Assembly: GCF_000429965.1 (NCBI RefSeq)
Contig: NZ_AUCW01000013.1
Location: forward strand, 124,001-188,000
Reading direction: 5' to 3'
DNA: 64,000 nt
DNA from: Desulfogranum mediterraneum DSM 13871
Lineage (GTDB): Bacteria; Desulfobacterota; Desulfobulbia; Desulfobulbales; Desulfobulbaceae
The notes under the pieces were generated by a model that made no database searches, had not been told where the DNA came from, and saw nothing but the letters and a program-made list of their open reading frames with translations. Below, in pieces: positions 17,925 to 26,693 of the stretch. The position numbers and the translations under genes are program-made. Within the stretch, counting starts at the first letter, position 1. The number at the start of each line of letters is the position of its first letter.

Positions 17925-19613
17925 CTAGTTGTTTTCCAGCCACTCCCGGAAGCGTCGTTTTCTGAGCTCAGGCATCGAGGCCTGGCTCTGCACCCTGGCC
18001 GCATGGCTGCGGTAGCGCTGCCGGTATTCGGCCCTCCTGGCCGGGGAGCCTGCCAGGTTGGAGAGCCAGGCATAGCTGAAGGCCAGGTAGTAGTGGGCAT
18101 AGGGGTCCTCCCCCTCCAGGACCAGGGTCTGTTCAAAGGCCCGGGCAGCCTGGAGGTACTGTTTCTGCTGATAGTGGAGATAGCCCTGCAGGTTATAGAC
18201 AAAGGGCACAGCCCCTCCCAGGGCCACGGCCCTGTCCAGAGCCTCCAGTCCACTCTGATACTGATAGAAACCGTTGACATGGGCCAGGGCCAGGTAAGGG
18301 TAGGGCCGCGGATCTGCAGGCTCAAGGCGGACCGCCCTGTTCAGGGTGGTCAGGGCCTTGCGGCTCATGGAGGTCAGGGCGTAGAGGCGCCCCAACTCGA
18401 GCAGGACGGCAAAGTCCTCGGCTCCGGCCGCCCGTGCCTCCAGCTTGAGGATGGCGGCGGCCAGGGCCGGATCTTTGCCGAGCTGATAGCCTTCCGCCCC
18501 CAGGGAGGGAAGATCCTGGCCATAAAAACGAAAGGCCTCCCAGAGCAGCTCCATATAGGGATGCTCGCCAAACTCCACCCCCCAGGTGGGTGAGGGCCCC
18601 ATGCGGATGAACCGTTTCTGGTGGACCAGATCAAACTGCCAGCCCTCGGGGGTCCGGCAGAACAGAAAGGGGGCATTGTCCCAGCCCTGGCGCCGGCCGA
18701 AAAAGATCACCGCATAATCGCCCTTCTCCAGGACCTGGTAAGTCCGGTTGCGGTAGGTGGCATACTGCTCCTGCAGGCCTTGCCGGTCCATGGTCGCAAA
18801 GTCGCGGTAGGCCAGGCGGCCGGTGGGGAGCAGCAGCTGGAGGTTGGGATCTCGCTCCATGGCCTGCCAGCGGCGCAGCATGATCTGCCAGGCCTCTTCC
18901 GGGCTCTTTCCCGCCGGATAGGCCGGATTGAGGCGGGCCTGGCCGGCGACCTGGCCCCCGGTCGCCTGGAGACGGAGGCCGGCCCCGGCGCCCTGGGAGA
19001 GGTAGCGGGCCTCCAGCTTGGCCACCGCCTCCTGGCTGGGGATCTCCTCTTCCAGGAGCTGGACCCGGGCCTCCACCTCCTCCAGCAGTGCCACCAGGCC
19101 GAGCTCCAACTGACCGGCGGCAAAGCGGGGCGGCAGTTGACTGCGCTCCACCCTGCCGGTAAAGAGGTCGGTCAACACCCCTTCCAGCTCATGGCTGATC
19201 TCCAGCTTGACCTCCTTACTCTCCTCCACCAGGAGCAGGAGCACCCCGCCTCGGGAGGCGTCCTGGCCGATCCGCCAGTTGCTGAACAGCTCCACCGCGG
19301 CCTGGCTGGTGGTATAGCGTCCCTCCAGGGTGGGCAGGAGGACGATCACCATCTCCAGATCATAGCGGTTCTTCAGGGACTGCAGGGCCTGAACAGTGGA
19401 TTCGCGGAGATCCTCCAGGCTGCCCAGAGAGTCAAAGAGCTGCTGCCCTTCCTCGGGCCGGCTGGCCAGCAGCTGCTCCAGAGAGGGCTGCTCCCGGGAG
19501 CAGGCCGCGAGCTGGATCAGGACAAGGAGCAGCGAGAGCGCAGCCCGGAGCGGGACTGACCAGCTGCCCCCCCTGCCCTGTCCGGGCCGCAGGCCGAACC
19601 GCCACGGTCCCAT
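17925..19613 (-). CDS. TPM-domain lipoprotein with TPR repeats, 562 aa
   Basis: Envelope protein. Near residues 22-38 a hydrophobic signal ends in the lipobox LAAC, so it is probably a lipoprotein with Cys38 as the acylated residue. Residues about 60-190 form a TPM domain (Psb32/TLP18.3 family), with the typical 'RYDLEMVIVLLPTL' strand and GVLLLL core. A middle region of unknown fold follows. The C-terminal part, about 400-520, contains tetratricopeptide-like helices (ALTTLNRAVRLEPADPRPY and similar). Its start overlaps the stop of the molybdopterin oxidoreductase gene by one base, so both are in one operon. Role unknown. Confidence 0.78.
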   Translation of the reverse strand: MGPWRFGLRPGQGRGGSWSVPLRAALSLLLVLIQLAACSREQPSLEQLLASRPEEGQQLFDSLGSLEDLRESTVQALQSLKNRYDLEMVIVLLPTLEGRYTTSQAAVELFSNWRIGQDASRGGVLLLLVEESKEVKLEISHELEGVLTDLFTGRVERSQLPPRFAAGQLELGLVALLEEVEARVQLLEEEIPSQEAVAKLEARYLSQGAGAGLRLQATGGQVAGQARLNPAYPAGKSPEEAWQIMLRRWQAMERDPNLQLLLPTGRLAYRDFATMDRQGLQEQYATYRNRTYQVLEKGDYAVIFFGRRQGWDNAPFLFCRTPEGWQFDLVHQKRFIRMGPSPTWGVEFGEHPYMELLWEAFRFYGQDLPSLGAEGYQLGKDPALAAAILKLEARAAGAEDFAVLLELGRLYALTSMSRKALTTLNRAVRLEPADPRPYPYLALAHVNGFYQYQSGLEALDRAVALGGAVPFVYNLQGYLHYQQKQYLQAARAFEQTLVLEGEDPYAHYYLAFSYAWLSNLAGSPARRAEYRQRYRSHAARVQSQASMPELRKRRFREWLENN

Positions 19614-21646
19614 CAGGGTCCCTCGTCCACCGGGGCCAGGCCCACCAGGGACTCGTGAAAGGTGGCGCCACCTCCCATGTCGCTCACCTTCTGGGAGGTG
19701 AGGTCGTTGATCGCCGCACCCTCATCGGGGTGTTCCACCGACTCCTGGGGCCAGAAGAGCCCCTCGGCCACCACCAGCCCCGGCTGGGTATCGCTGCTGA
19801 TCCTGGCCAGACGCTGGACCCGGCCCCGGTGATTGTAGAGCCAGACCCTGGTCTGGTCACCGATCTTCAGGGGAGCTGCATCCTGGGGATGAACCAGGAC
19901 CTCGCCGACGCGCCCGGGATAGCGCTCGCCAAAGGTGGAGTTGAGCAGGTCGTCATGGGGCGGAATGATCAAGCGCAGGGGAAACCTGGCCAGCAGGTCC
20001 GGATCGGTAAACTCGCCGCCCGGCGTCAGGCAGGGTATGGAGGGCTCCGGCCCGATCCCGGAGGGGGCGAAATCATAGCTGCCGCCCAGCTGGATGAGGG
20101 GGCCCTCGGGGGAACAACTCCTGCTGGAAAGCACCGGCTGACCGGCCAGGACCTCCTCCGGATCGATCCCTTTCGGGAGGCCCTCCAGATCCTGGAGATA
20201 ATCAAGGATCCGCTCCTCGCAGCTCTGGAGAAAAGGCGGATCGCTGAAGCCCATCTGCCGGGCCAGCCCCTGGAAGAGCTCGAAGTTGGACCTGGCCTGC
20301 CCCTGGGGTTCCACCACCGGTCGAGCAACCTGGAGATAGAAGTGGCCATAGCCGCTATAGAGATCATGGTTCTCCAGGAAGGTGGTGGCAGGCAGGAGCA
20401 GATCGGCGTAACGGGCCGTGGGGGTCATCAGCTGCTCATGGACCACGGTGAAGAGGTCATCCCGGGCCAGCCCCTGACGCACCATGGTGGTGTCCGGATT
20501 GGCGGACAGGGGGTTGGCGTTATAGACCACCAGGGCCCGCACCGGCGGCTGCAGCCGGGTCAGGGCATGTCCCAGGTGGATCATGTTTACCCTCCGGCTG
20601 GCTTCGCTGGCCAGAGCAGGGTAGCAGAGTTTCTCCTGTTTGCCCCGAAAGGCGCCGCTGAAGAGCAGCACCCCCCGACCGGGCCCACCCCGAAACAGAC
20701 CCAGGCCGGCGGCCAGGGCGGTGATGGCCCGCACCGCCATCCCGCCGCGGCTGTTGCGGCTGAGCCCCACCCCAATGCGGACAAAGGTCTGCGGGTTGCT
20801 CACCAGGAGGCGGGCCAGGTTATGGATCGCTGCCCGGCTGATGCCGCTCTGCCGGGTCAGCTCCTCCCAACCCAACTCACCGAGGTAGGCGGCCAGGGTG
20901 GCAAATCCCCGGGTATGCTGCCGGATAAAGGCCTGATCCAAGCCCTGATCCTGAATCAACTGCTTGAGGAGCCCCAGGGCCAGGGCCGTATCCCCCCCGG
21001 GCCTGACCATCAGGTGCTCATCGGCTGAAGAGGCCGTGGCATTACGATAGGGGTCAATCACCACCAATCGGGCCCCCTGCTTCCTGGCCCGGGCCACGTA
21101 CTGCCAGAAATGGAGGTTGGTGACCTTGATATTGATCCCCCAGGCGACCACCAGGCTGGCCTCTGCAGCCTGTTCCGGGGGACTTCCCGGGAGGGTAGCG
21201 CACTGTTTTTCCCAGCCGCTGCCGGCTGCTGCAGAGCAGATGGTCTGCTCCAGCCGGGAGGCGTTGAGCTTATGGAACAGGGGAAAGCCGGCAAAGCGGT
21301 TGACCAGCCCCATGTTGCCGGCATAGGCGTAGGGCAGGATGGCCTCGCCGCCGTAGCGCTGTTGTACCTCCTGCAGCCGCTCTGCCATCAGCTCCAGGGC
21401 TGCATCCCAGCTGATGGGCCGAAACTCGGCCGCGCCCTTGGGGCCCACCCGGAGCAGGGGTTCCAACAGCCGATCTTTCATGTAGAGCCGCTGGGGATAG
21501 CCCCGCATCTTGCGACAGATCACCCCCCGGGTGTAGGGATGCTCCTTATCCCCGTTCAGCTCGGTAACCCTGCCTGCCTCCAGGGTGGCGATCATGCCGC
21601 AGCTGTCCGGACAGTCCAGGGGACATACGGTTCTTTTGGTCTCCAT
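19613..21646 (-). CDS. Molybdopterin-dependent oxidoreductase, DMSO reductase family, 677 aa
   Basis: Catalytic subunit that binds bis-MGD and an N-terminal [4Fe-4S] cluster. The cluster ligands are Cys8, Cys12, Cys16 and Cys44. The molybdopterin oxidoreductase domain follows, with the GSGWEKQCATLPGS region near 140-155, and the C-terminal molydop-binding domain lies at about 560-670. There is no Tat signal and no ferredoxin or membrane subunit gene beside it, so it is probably cytoplasmic and may act alone or with a soluble carrier. The nearest annotated types are assimilatory/formate-dehydrogenase-like or thiosulfate-reductase-like 'molybdopterin-containing oxidoreductase'. The substrate is undetermined. 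It overlaps the TPM lipoprotein gene by one base. Confidence 0.88.
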   Translation of the reverse strand: METKRTVCPLDCPDSCGMIATLEAGRVTELNGDKEHPYTRGVICRKMRGYPQRLYMKDRLLEPLLRVGPKGAAEFRPISWDAALELMAERLQEVQQRYGGEAILPYAYAGNMGLVNRFAGFPLFHKLNASRLEQTICSAAAGSGWEKQCATLPGSPPEQAAEASLVVAWGINIKVTNLHFWQYVARARKQGARLVVIDPYRNATASSADEHLMVRPGGDTALALGLLKQLIQDQGLDQAFIRQHTRGFATLAAYLGELGWEELTRQSGISRAAIHNLARLLVSNPQTFVRIGVGLSRNSRGGMAVRAITALAAGLGLFRGGPGRGVLLFSGAFRGKQEKLCYPALASEASRRVNMIHLGHALTRLQPPVRALVVYNANPLSANPDTTMVRQGLARDDLFTVVHEQLMTPTARYADLLLPATTFLENHDLYSGYGHFYLQVARPVVEPQGQARSNFELFQGLARQMGFSDPPFLQSCEERILDYLQDLEGLPKGIDPEEVLAGQPVLSSRSCSPEGPLIQLGGSYDFAPSGIGPEPSIPCLTPGGEFTDPDLLARFPLRLIIPPHDDLLNSTFGERYPGRVGEVLVHPQDAAPLKIGDQTRVWLYNHRGRVQRLARISSDTQPGLVVAEGLFWPQESVEHPDEGAAINDLTSQKVSDMGGGATFHESLVGLAPVDEGP

Positions 21647-21884
21647 GGCTTCCTCCCTCGCTTTTGCTCTTCAACCGGCAGCGAACGGCACTGCTGCCGC
21701 CCCTTTGACTCTGGCCATCCCTCCACCTGCCTTGCTCTCTCCCGGGCAGGGAAAACAGAGATCAGCGGCTATGATCCATTTTCCGATGACAGCCTTTTTC
21801 AGTATCAAACGAAAGGCAGCCGTGGTAGATTCCTACCCTAGCCAGCCCCACTCCTCCACTCCTTTCAACCCAGAGAGCACCACC

Positions 21885-22271
21885 GTGTCCAAACACCCCG
21901 AGACCATAGCAGCCAGCCCCCAGGTCAGAGAATACTACTTCCGGGAAGGCTGTTATATCAGCGAACTCCACAACCAGCCCGGGGACCAGGCCTGTTCCGT
22001 GGCCAGGGCCAGGGTCACTGCCGGCACCACCACCCGCCGCCACCGGCTCAGCGGTATCACCGAGCGCTACCTGATCCTGGAGGGCAGCGGCCTGGTCGAG
22101 CTCGGCAGCAGCCCTCCCCGCCCGGTCCGGGCCGGCGACAGCGTCCTGATCCCGGCCGGGGTCAGCCAGCGGATCACCAACAACGGCCAGGGCGACCTCC
22201 TCTTCCTGGCGGTCTGTACCCCCAGGTTCCAGGAGGCCTGCTACCAGGAACTGGAAGAGAGCGAAACCTGA
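21885..22271 (+). CDS. Cupin-domain protein, 128 aa
   Basis: Single-domain cupin. The first cupin motif appears around residues 47-67 (GTTTRRHRL...ERYLILEG) with a His and a Glu as likely metal ligands. The second motif, GDSVLIPAGVSQRITN, lies near residues 84-99. The start is uncertain. I prefer the GTG at 21885, just before the homologous region. ATGs at 21771 and 21786 are in frame but lead into low-complexity Ser/Pro sequence, and no start has a clear ribosome site. It is divergent from the molybdopterin oxidoreductase gene. Function unknown; many such proteins bind small metabolites or act as isomerases or dioxygenases. Confidence 0.8.
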   Translation: MSKHPETIAASPQVREYYFREGCYISELHNQPGDQACSVARARVTAGTTTRRHRLSGITERYLILEGSGLVELGSSPPRPVRAGDSVLIPAGVSQRITNNGQGDLLFLAVCTPRFQEACYQELEESET

Positions 22272-22306
22272 GCGCTCTCCAGCCCCTGGTGCCCAAGCGG
22301 CAAGAG

Positions 22307-22468
22307 CTACCTTCCCCGCAACTGCAGCACCCCCACCACGATCAAGATCAGGGGCCACCACTCGCGGAGGATGGCCCTGATCTGCCCCATGGGGAGAAAA
22401 TCCAGGTTGGAGAGGAGAAAGAAGGTCCCCACCACGATCAGAAGAATAGGGATCAGCTTGCCCCGCAT
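22307..22468 (-). CDS. Small membrane protein, LiaI/LiaF-like (DUF5668-type), 53 aa
   Basis: Very short reverse-strand gene. It encodes two hydrophobic segments, residues about 6-21 and 37-48, separated by the RAILREWWP link. The second ends LILIVVGVLQL. The pattern 'leader Arg/Lys - membrane helix - short WWPLILI helix' is that of the LiaI-LiaF-like transmembrane region, a small family of predicted envelope-stress or bacterial membrane proteins. An AAAGGA site lies about 9 bases before the ATG. It sits between the cupin gene (convergent) and repeat copy A. I consider it real, although it may be a stand-alone fragment of a longer LiaF-type gene. Confidence 0.65.
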   Translation of the reverse strand: MRGKLIPILLIVVGTFFLLSNLDFLPMGQIRAILREWWPLILIVVGVLQLRGR

Positions 22469-22488
22469 AGCAGTTCATCCTTTAGGCC

Positions 22489-22622
22489 ACCTTGAAAAAA
22501 TGCTTTTTCTTCCAATCTCGGCGTTGCGCTCAAAGTTTTATCCTCGGAATATCAAATATATGCCTGCGGTAAAATTTATAGCGCGCCTTGACCTTGATCG
22601 AAAAATCTAATTTTTCAAGGTA
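22489..22622. repeat. Dispersed non-coding repeat, copy A
   Basis: About 134 bases with inverted ends: ACCTTGAAAAA on the left and TTTTTCAAGGT on the right. The interior is shared closely with copy B (56797-56932), including CTTTTTCTTCCAATCTC, CTCGGAATATC and CGCGCCTTGACCTTGATCG. It is AT-richer than the surroundings. No transposase is present. It behaves like a small non-autonomous or structured repeat. Confidence 0.8.
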
Positions 22623-22705
22623 CCCTTTAAAGTTCATTTCATTGCTTCCTCCGCCCTCAGCCGAGCGGAGGACCCTGTTTCAGCTCTCTTGACCAGCGCT
22701 GCGAG

Positions 22706-23317
22706 TCAGCTTCCCGGGGGCGGCGGAGGCGGCCCCTGCTGCGTGGCCGATGGCCCGGGCAGCTGACGGACAATCTTGGCCTCATAGACCGAGAGCACAA
22801 AGAGGGTGGCAAAGGGGGTAGTCAGGAGACTGCCCAGGACCATGGAACTCCCCAGGGAGGAGAGGACCAGATAGACCGCCACCACCGCGACATGCTCGCT
22901 CAGGGGCTGCTCCATGGCCATACGCGAGCTTTCCTGCAGGGCGTCAAACAACCCCAGCTCTCGATCGGTCATCAGAGGCAGCATGTAGATGCAGAAAAAA
23001 GAGACCGCCACGATTACCAACAGCCCGGGCAGGACCAGCATGGCCAGGCCCACGACCACGGCCAGGGCGATCAGCAGCCCGAATCCCAGCAGGGGGAGAA
23101 AGAGCTGCATCTGACCGAAGAGGTCCCGCACCTCGGGCTTTCTTCCCTCCCGCACGGCCAGGAGCAGGGACTGCATGTAGCCGGCCGCCAACACCGGCGC
23201 CAGAATTCCAAGGCTCAGCATGGAGCCGCCCATCAGGACCACGGTGACCATCAACAGCGAGGGCAGAAAGGTGGTAAACACCTGCCATGACCGCTCAAAG
23301 TGTAGCTTGAAATCCAT
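22706..23317 (-). CDS. Hypothetical integral membrane protein, 203 aa
   Basis: Predicted inner-membrane protein with about five or six hydrophobic segments: residues about 15-35, 38-52, 75-95, 98-120 and 145-175. Between the early helices is an amphipathic loop, EGRKPEVRDLF, that resembles DUF975/glycerophosphodiester-phosphodiesterase-associated membrane domains. The C-terminus ends in a short proline run. The ribosome site GGAGG lies 4-5 bases from the ATG. It stands alone upstream of repeat A and downstream of radA, on the same strand, with 82 bases between. No function can be assigned. Confidence 0.75.
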   Translation of the reverse strand: MDFKLHFERSWQVFTTFLPSLLMVTVVLMGGSMLSLGILAPVLAAGYMQSLLLAVREGRKPEVRDLFGQMQLFLPLLGFGLLIALAVVVGLAMLVLPGLLVIVAVSFFCIYMLPLMTDRELGLFDALQESSRMAMEQPLSEHVAVVAVYLVLSSLGSSMVLGSLLTTPFATLFVLSVYEAKIVRQLPGPSATQQGPPPPPPGS

Positions 23318-23399
23318 ACAACCTCCATTGTGTTTCTATAAGCCGCTTCAACACCTCAAGGAGCCCCCCGGACTGCGGGGCAGCTCCCAAGAACAGGGC

Positions 23400-24767
23400 T
23401 CAGCCCTGAAAGAGATAATCCGCCAGCTGGTTCACGGTCCGTACCGGCACGCAGGTCATCCCCTGCCGTGCCTGCTCGTCACTGGCACGGAGACTGGATT
23501 CCGGCATGATAAAGGTCCGAAACCCCAGACGCCAGGCCTCCTGCAAGCGCTGCTCCATCTGGCCAACCGCCCGGATCTCCCCGGCCAGGCCCACCTCGCC
23601 GCAGACAACGGTGGTGGGAGCCACCTCCTTTTCAAAGAGACTGGACAACAGCGCCACCACCACCCCCAGATCGATGGCCGGCTCATCGATGCGGATGCCG
23701 CCGGCGACATTGAGAAAGATGTCATGGTCAAACAGGGTGACCCCCAGTTTCTTCTCCAGGACCGCGGTGAGCAGGGCCAGGCGCTGGGGATCGGTGCCGA
23801 TGGCGGTGCGGCGGGCGTTGCCCGGATTGGAACGACTGACCAGGGCCTGGACCTCCACCAGGATGGGCCGGGTCCCCTCGATACTGGGCAGGACCACGGA
23901 ACCGGGCACATGCTCGGGCCGTTCCGCCAGAAACAGGGCCGAGGGGTTGGCGACCTCGGCCAGGCCGCTCTCCTTCATCTCAAAGACGCCGATCTCGTTG
24001 GTGGAGCCGAAACGGTTCTTGACCGTGCGTACCACCCGGAAGACCTGGCCCCGGTCACCTTCAAAGTAGAGCACCGTATCCACCATGTGCTCCAGCACCC
24101 TGGGGCCGGCGATGGCGCCGTCCTTGGTGACATGGCCCACCAGCAGCACCGGCAGCCCCCTGGTCTTGGCCAGGGTCAGCAGCCGGGCAGTGGATTCGCG
24201 CACCTGGGTCACCGAACCCGGGGCACTTGCCACCTCTTCGCTGAACATGGTCTGGATGGAATCCACGGCCAGCAGGACCGGCTGCATCTCGCCGGCCAGC
24301 TGGATGATGGCCTCTACGCTGTTTTCTGTGGAGATATAGATATCCGGGTTGTCGATCCCCAGACGTCTGGCCCGCATCTTGATCTGCCGGGCCGACTCCT
24401 CTCCGGTCATATAGAGGGTCTTGGCATCCTCACGGCTGAGGGCGGCCAGCAGCTGGAGGATCAGGGTGGACTTGCCGATCCCGGGATCACCCCCGATAAG
24501 GATCATGGAACCGGGTACGATTCCCCCACCCAGGACCCGGTCCATCTCAGCGATGGCAGTGACCAGCCGGGCCTGCTCGGCCAGATCACCTCCAGCCAAG
24601 GATTCCGGGGCCGCAGGTTGCTGCCTGCCATAGCGGACCTGGGCTTGTTGCTGTTCCGCCAGGGTATCCCAGGCGGAACAGTCCGGACACTGTCCCAGCC
24701 ATTTTCTGCTCTCATGTCCACACTGACTGCAGATAAAGACCGGCTGCGCTCTCTTGCTCCGACTCAC
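23400..24767 (-). CDS. radA: DNA repair protein RadA, 455 aa
   Basis: RecA-like ATPase with DnaB-type helicase activity that branch-migrates recombination intermediates. All signature parts are present: the N-terminal zinc finger (Cys13, Cys16, Cys27, Cys30), Walker A GDPGIGKST at residues 93-101, the RadA-specific KNRFGSTNE motif near 250-258, and the C-terminal Lon-protease-like domain from about 280 to the end. Full length. It is transcribed on the minus strand. The hypothetical membrane protein follows it after 82 bases and may share the transcript. Confidence 0.97.
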   Translation of the reverse strand: MSRSKRAQPVFICSQCGHESRKWLGQCPDCSAWDTLAEQQQAQVRYGRQQPAAPESLAGGDLAEQARLVTAIAEMDRVLGGGIVPGSMILIGGDPGIGKSTLILQLLAALSREDAKTLYMTGEESARQIKMRARRLGIDNPDIYISTENSVEAIIQLAGEMQPVLLAVDSIQTMFSEEVASAPGSVTQVRESTARLLTLAKTRGLPVLLVGHVTKDGAIAGPRVLEHMVDTVLYFEGDRGQVFRVVRTVKNRFGSTNEIGVFEMKESGLAEVANPSALFLAERPEHVPGSVVLPSIEGTRPILVEVQALVSRSNPGNARRTAIGTDPQRLALLTAVLEKKLGVTLFDHDIFLNVAGGIRIDEPAIDLGVVVALLSSLFEKEVAPTTVVCGEVGLAGEIRAVGQMEQRLQEAWRLGFRTFIMPESSLRASDEQARQGMTCVPVRTVNQLADYLFQG

Positions 24768-25242
24768 CGCTGCTCCTCGTTGCTCTGCCGGGCCCCAGGC
24801 CTGACCCTTTTTTTATTTGCTCTTGCCTGGCCCGGGATTGCCCCGGCGACCGGCTTGATTTCCCTTGGTAAAGACACCAAAGAACCTTATGGTATACCCT
24901 GTGGTGCCTCAGATACCCGTATGTCACCACAACTGTTCCGGGAAAGCAAGTGAAAGGGGAGCTTGAAGAGGGAGATATTTGCCCTCCCCTCCGTCCCACT
25001 GCAGGTTCCAGGAGCGGAAACAGGGCCCCCTGCAGGGCCTTCGTCAAGACGGCCCTGGGGAGGAGAGTGCGGTTCTCTGGATGGACGTCATGACCGAATC
25101 CTCACCATCCCTTAACTTCAAGCTAAGCCCAGGAAAACAACAGAACCCTACCTTGACAAGGAGAGGAGGCCAGTCCGAGACAAGCTCGGAAACACGGATT
25201 GAGACAACAACCACCCCATCCCCTGCCCCCAAGGAGAAGATC
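24768..25242. other. Gene-free divergent region between radA and pyk
   Basis: No supported gene. The open frame that runs from 24979 into pyk is an N-terminal extension without family support. Visible structure: TGTGGTG/CACCACA inverted repeat around 24900-24930, a GAGGG/CCCTC hairpin near 24965-24985, and a TTGACA box shortly before pyk at about 25153. This is probably the promoter region of both flanking genes, but no complete promoter can be defended. Confidence 0.5.
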
Positions 25243-26685
25243 ATGAGTACCAAGCTGCTCCCTGCACATAAGACCAAGGTGGTCTGCACCATTGGCCCGG
25301 CATCGGATTCTCCGGCCATGCTGGAAAAGCTGATCGAGGCGGGCCTCAATATCGCCCGCCTGAATTTTTCCCACGGCGATTTCAGCTCCCACGGCGAGCT
25401 CATCAGAAGAATCCGGGCTGCCGCCGACAAGGTCGGTACCCGGGTGGCCATCATGGCCGACCTGCCCGGGCCCAAGATCCGGATCGGCCGCCTGGTCAAG
25501 GAACCGGTGGAGATCAAAATCGGCAGCCCCTTTACCCTGACCACCGAAGCCATCATGGGGGACTGGGAACAGGTCTCGGTGACCTTCAAGCCCCTGCCCA
25601 AGGTGGTCCGGACCGGGGACACCATCTTTCTCAACGACGGCCTGATCCAGCTGCGGGTCGAAGAGGTGGATGGCCCCAGGGTCCACTGTATCGTCACCGT
25701 GGGCGGCAACCTCCGCTCCCAGAAGGGACTCAACCTGCCGGGCATCGACTTGGGCATCTCCGCCTTCACCGCCCATGATCGGGAGTGCATGGCCTTTGCC
25801 CTGGAACATGGAGTGGACGCGATCAGCCAGTCCTTTGTCAACGATGCCGCCGACATCAGGGCGGTGCGCAAGGCAGCCAAAGAGATGGGTTACCAGCCCT
25901 TCATCATAGCCAAGATCGAACGCGCCTCCATCCACGAGAAGATCGACGAGATCCTGGAGGTGGCCGACGGGGTGATGGTGGCCCGGGGTGACCTGGGGGT
26001 GGAGATCCCCATCGAGGAGATCGCCATGATCCAGAAGAAGATCACCAGCAGGGCCAACCTCTTTGGCCGACCGGTGATCACCGCCACCCAGATGCTGGAG
26101 TCCATGACCAGCAACCGCCGCCCCACCCGGGCCGAGGCCACGGATGTGGCCAACGCCATCCTCGACGGTACCGACGCGGTGATGCTCTCCGAAGAGTCTG
26201 CCCTGGGCAACTACCCCCTGGAGGCCACCCGGATGCTGGTGCAGATTGCCCAGGCCACCGAGCCCCATCGCACCCGGCTCAGCTACACCAAGACCCCGAA
26301 CCAGCCCATCTACCAGCCCATCCGGGAGGTCGACTACATCGCCTCCAGCGTGAAGAGCATCATCCTCCAGTCCAACGATGTGGCGGCCATCCTCTCGCCC
26401 ACGGACAGCGGCCTGACCGCCAGACGACTGGCCCGCTTCAAGCTGCCCACCTGGATCCTGGCGGTCAGCGCCAATGAGCAGACCTGCCAGGAGCTGCTCT
26501 TCAGCTACGGGGTCTTTCCCATCTATGAGAGCAACCACCCCTTTGACTGGACTGATTTTGCCAGGGACTATGCGGTGCGCTACAAACTCCAGGGCAGCTG
26601 TATCATCCAGACCGAAGGGCCCTCCCCGGAAAATGCCAACCGCAACCACAAGATGGAGATCATTGATCTGCGGGAGATCTGCTAG
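25243..26685 (+). CDS. pyk: Pyruvate kinase, 480 aa
   Basis: Glycolytic enzyme converting PEP and ADP to pyruvate and ATP. It has the N-terminal KTKVVCTIGPAS motif (residues 9-20), the substrate Arg/Asn region ARLNFSHG near 41-48, the barrel motif AKIERASIHEKIDEI near 223-237 holding the catalytic Lys, and MVARGDLGVEIP near 244-255 with the metal-binding acidic residues. The C-terminal regulatory domain is intact. The start at 25243 has an AAGGAGA ribosome site, and an upstream in-frame extension is not family-like. The 6-phosphogluconolactonase gene follows after 8 bases, indicating an operon. Confidence 0.96.
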   Translation: MSTKLLPAHKTKVVCTIGPASDSPAMLEKLIEAGLNIARLNFSHGDFSSHGELIRRIRAAADKVGTRVAIMADLPGPKIRIGRLVKEPVEIKIGSPFTLTTEAIMGDWEQVSVTFKPLPKVVRTGDTIFLNDGLIQLRVEEVDGPRVHCIVTVGGNLRSQKGLNLPGIDLGISAFTAHDRECMAFALEHGVDAISQSFVNDAADIRAVRKAAKEMGYQPFIIAKIERASIHEKIDEILEVADGVMVARGDLGVEIPIEEIAMIQKKITSRANLFGRPVITATQMLESMTSNRRPTRAEATDVANAILDGTDAVMLSEESALGNYPLEATRMLVQIAQATEPHRTRLSYTKTPNQPIYQPIREVDYIASSVKSIILQSNDVAAILSPTDSGLTARRLARFKLPTWILAVSANEQTCQELLFSYGVFPIYESNHPFDWTDFARDYAVRYKLQGSCIIQTEGPSPENANRNHKMEIIDLREIC

Positions 26686-26693
26686 GAAACCCC

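Noticed and set aside
18621-21028. Several 300-450-residue plus-strand frames opposite the TPM lipoprotein and the molybdopterin enzyme
   Set aside because: Antisense shadows of genes with clear signal-peptide, cluster and cofactor motifs; they have none of their own.
22371-22610. A 79-residue open frame running through repeat copy A
   Set aside because: Its C-terminal part is simply the translated repeat; the frame is broken by stops in copy B.
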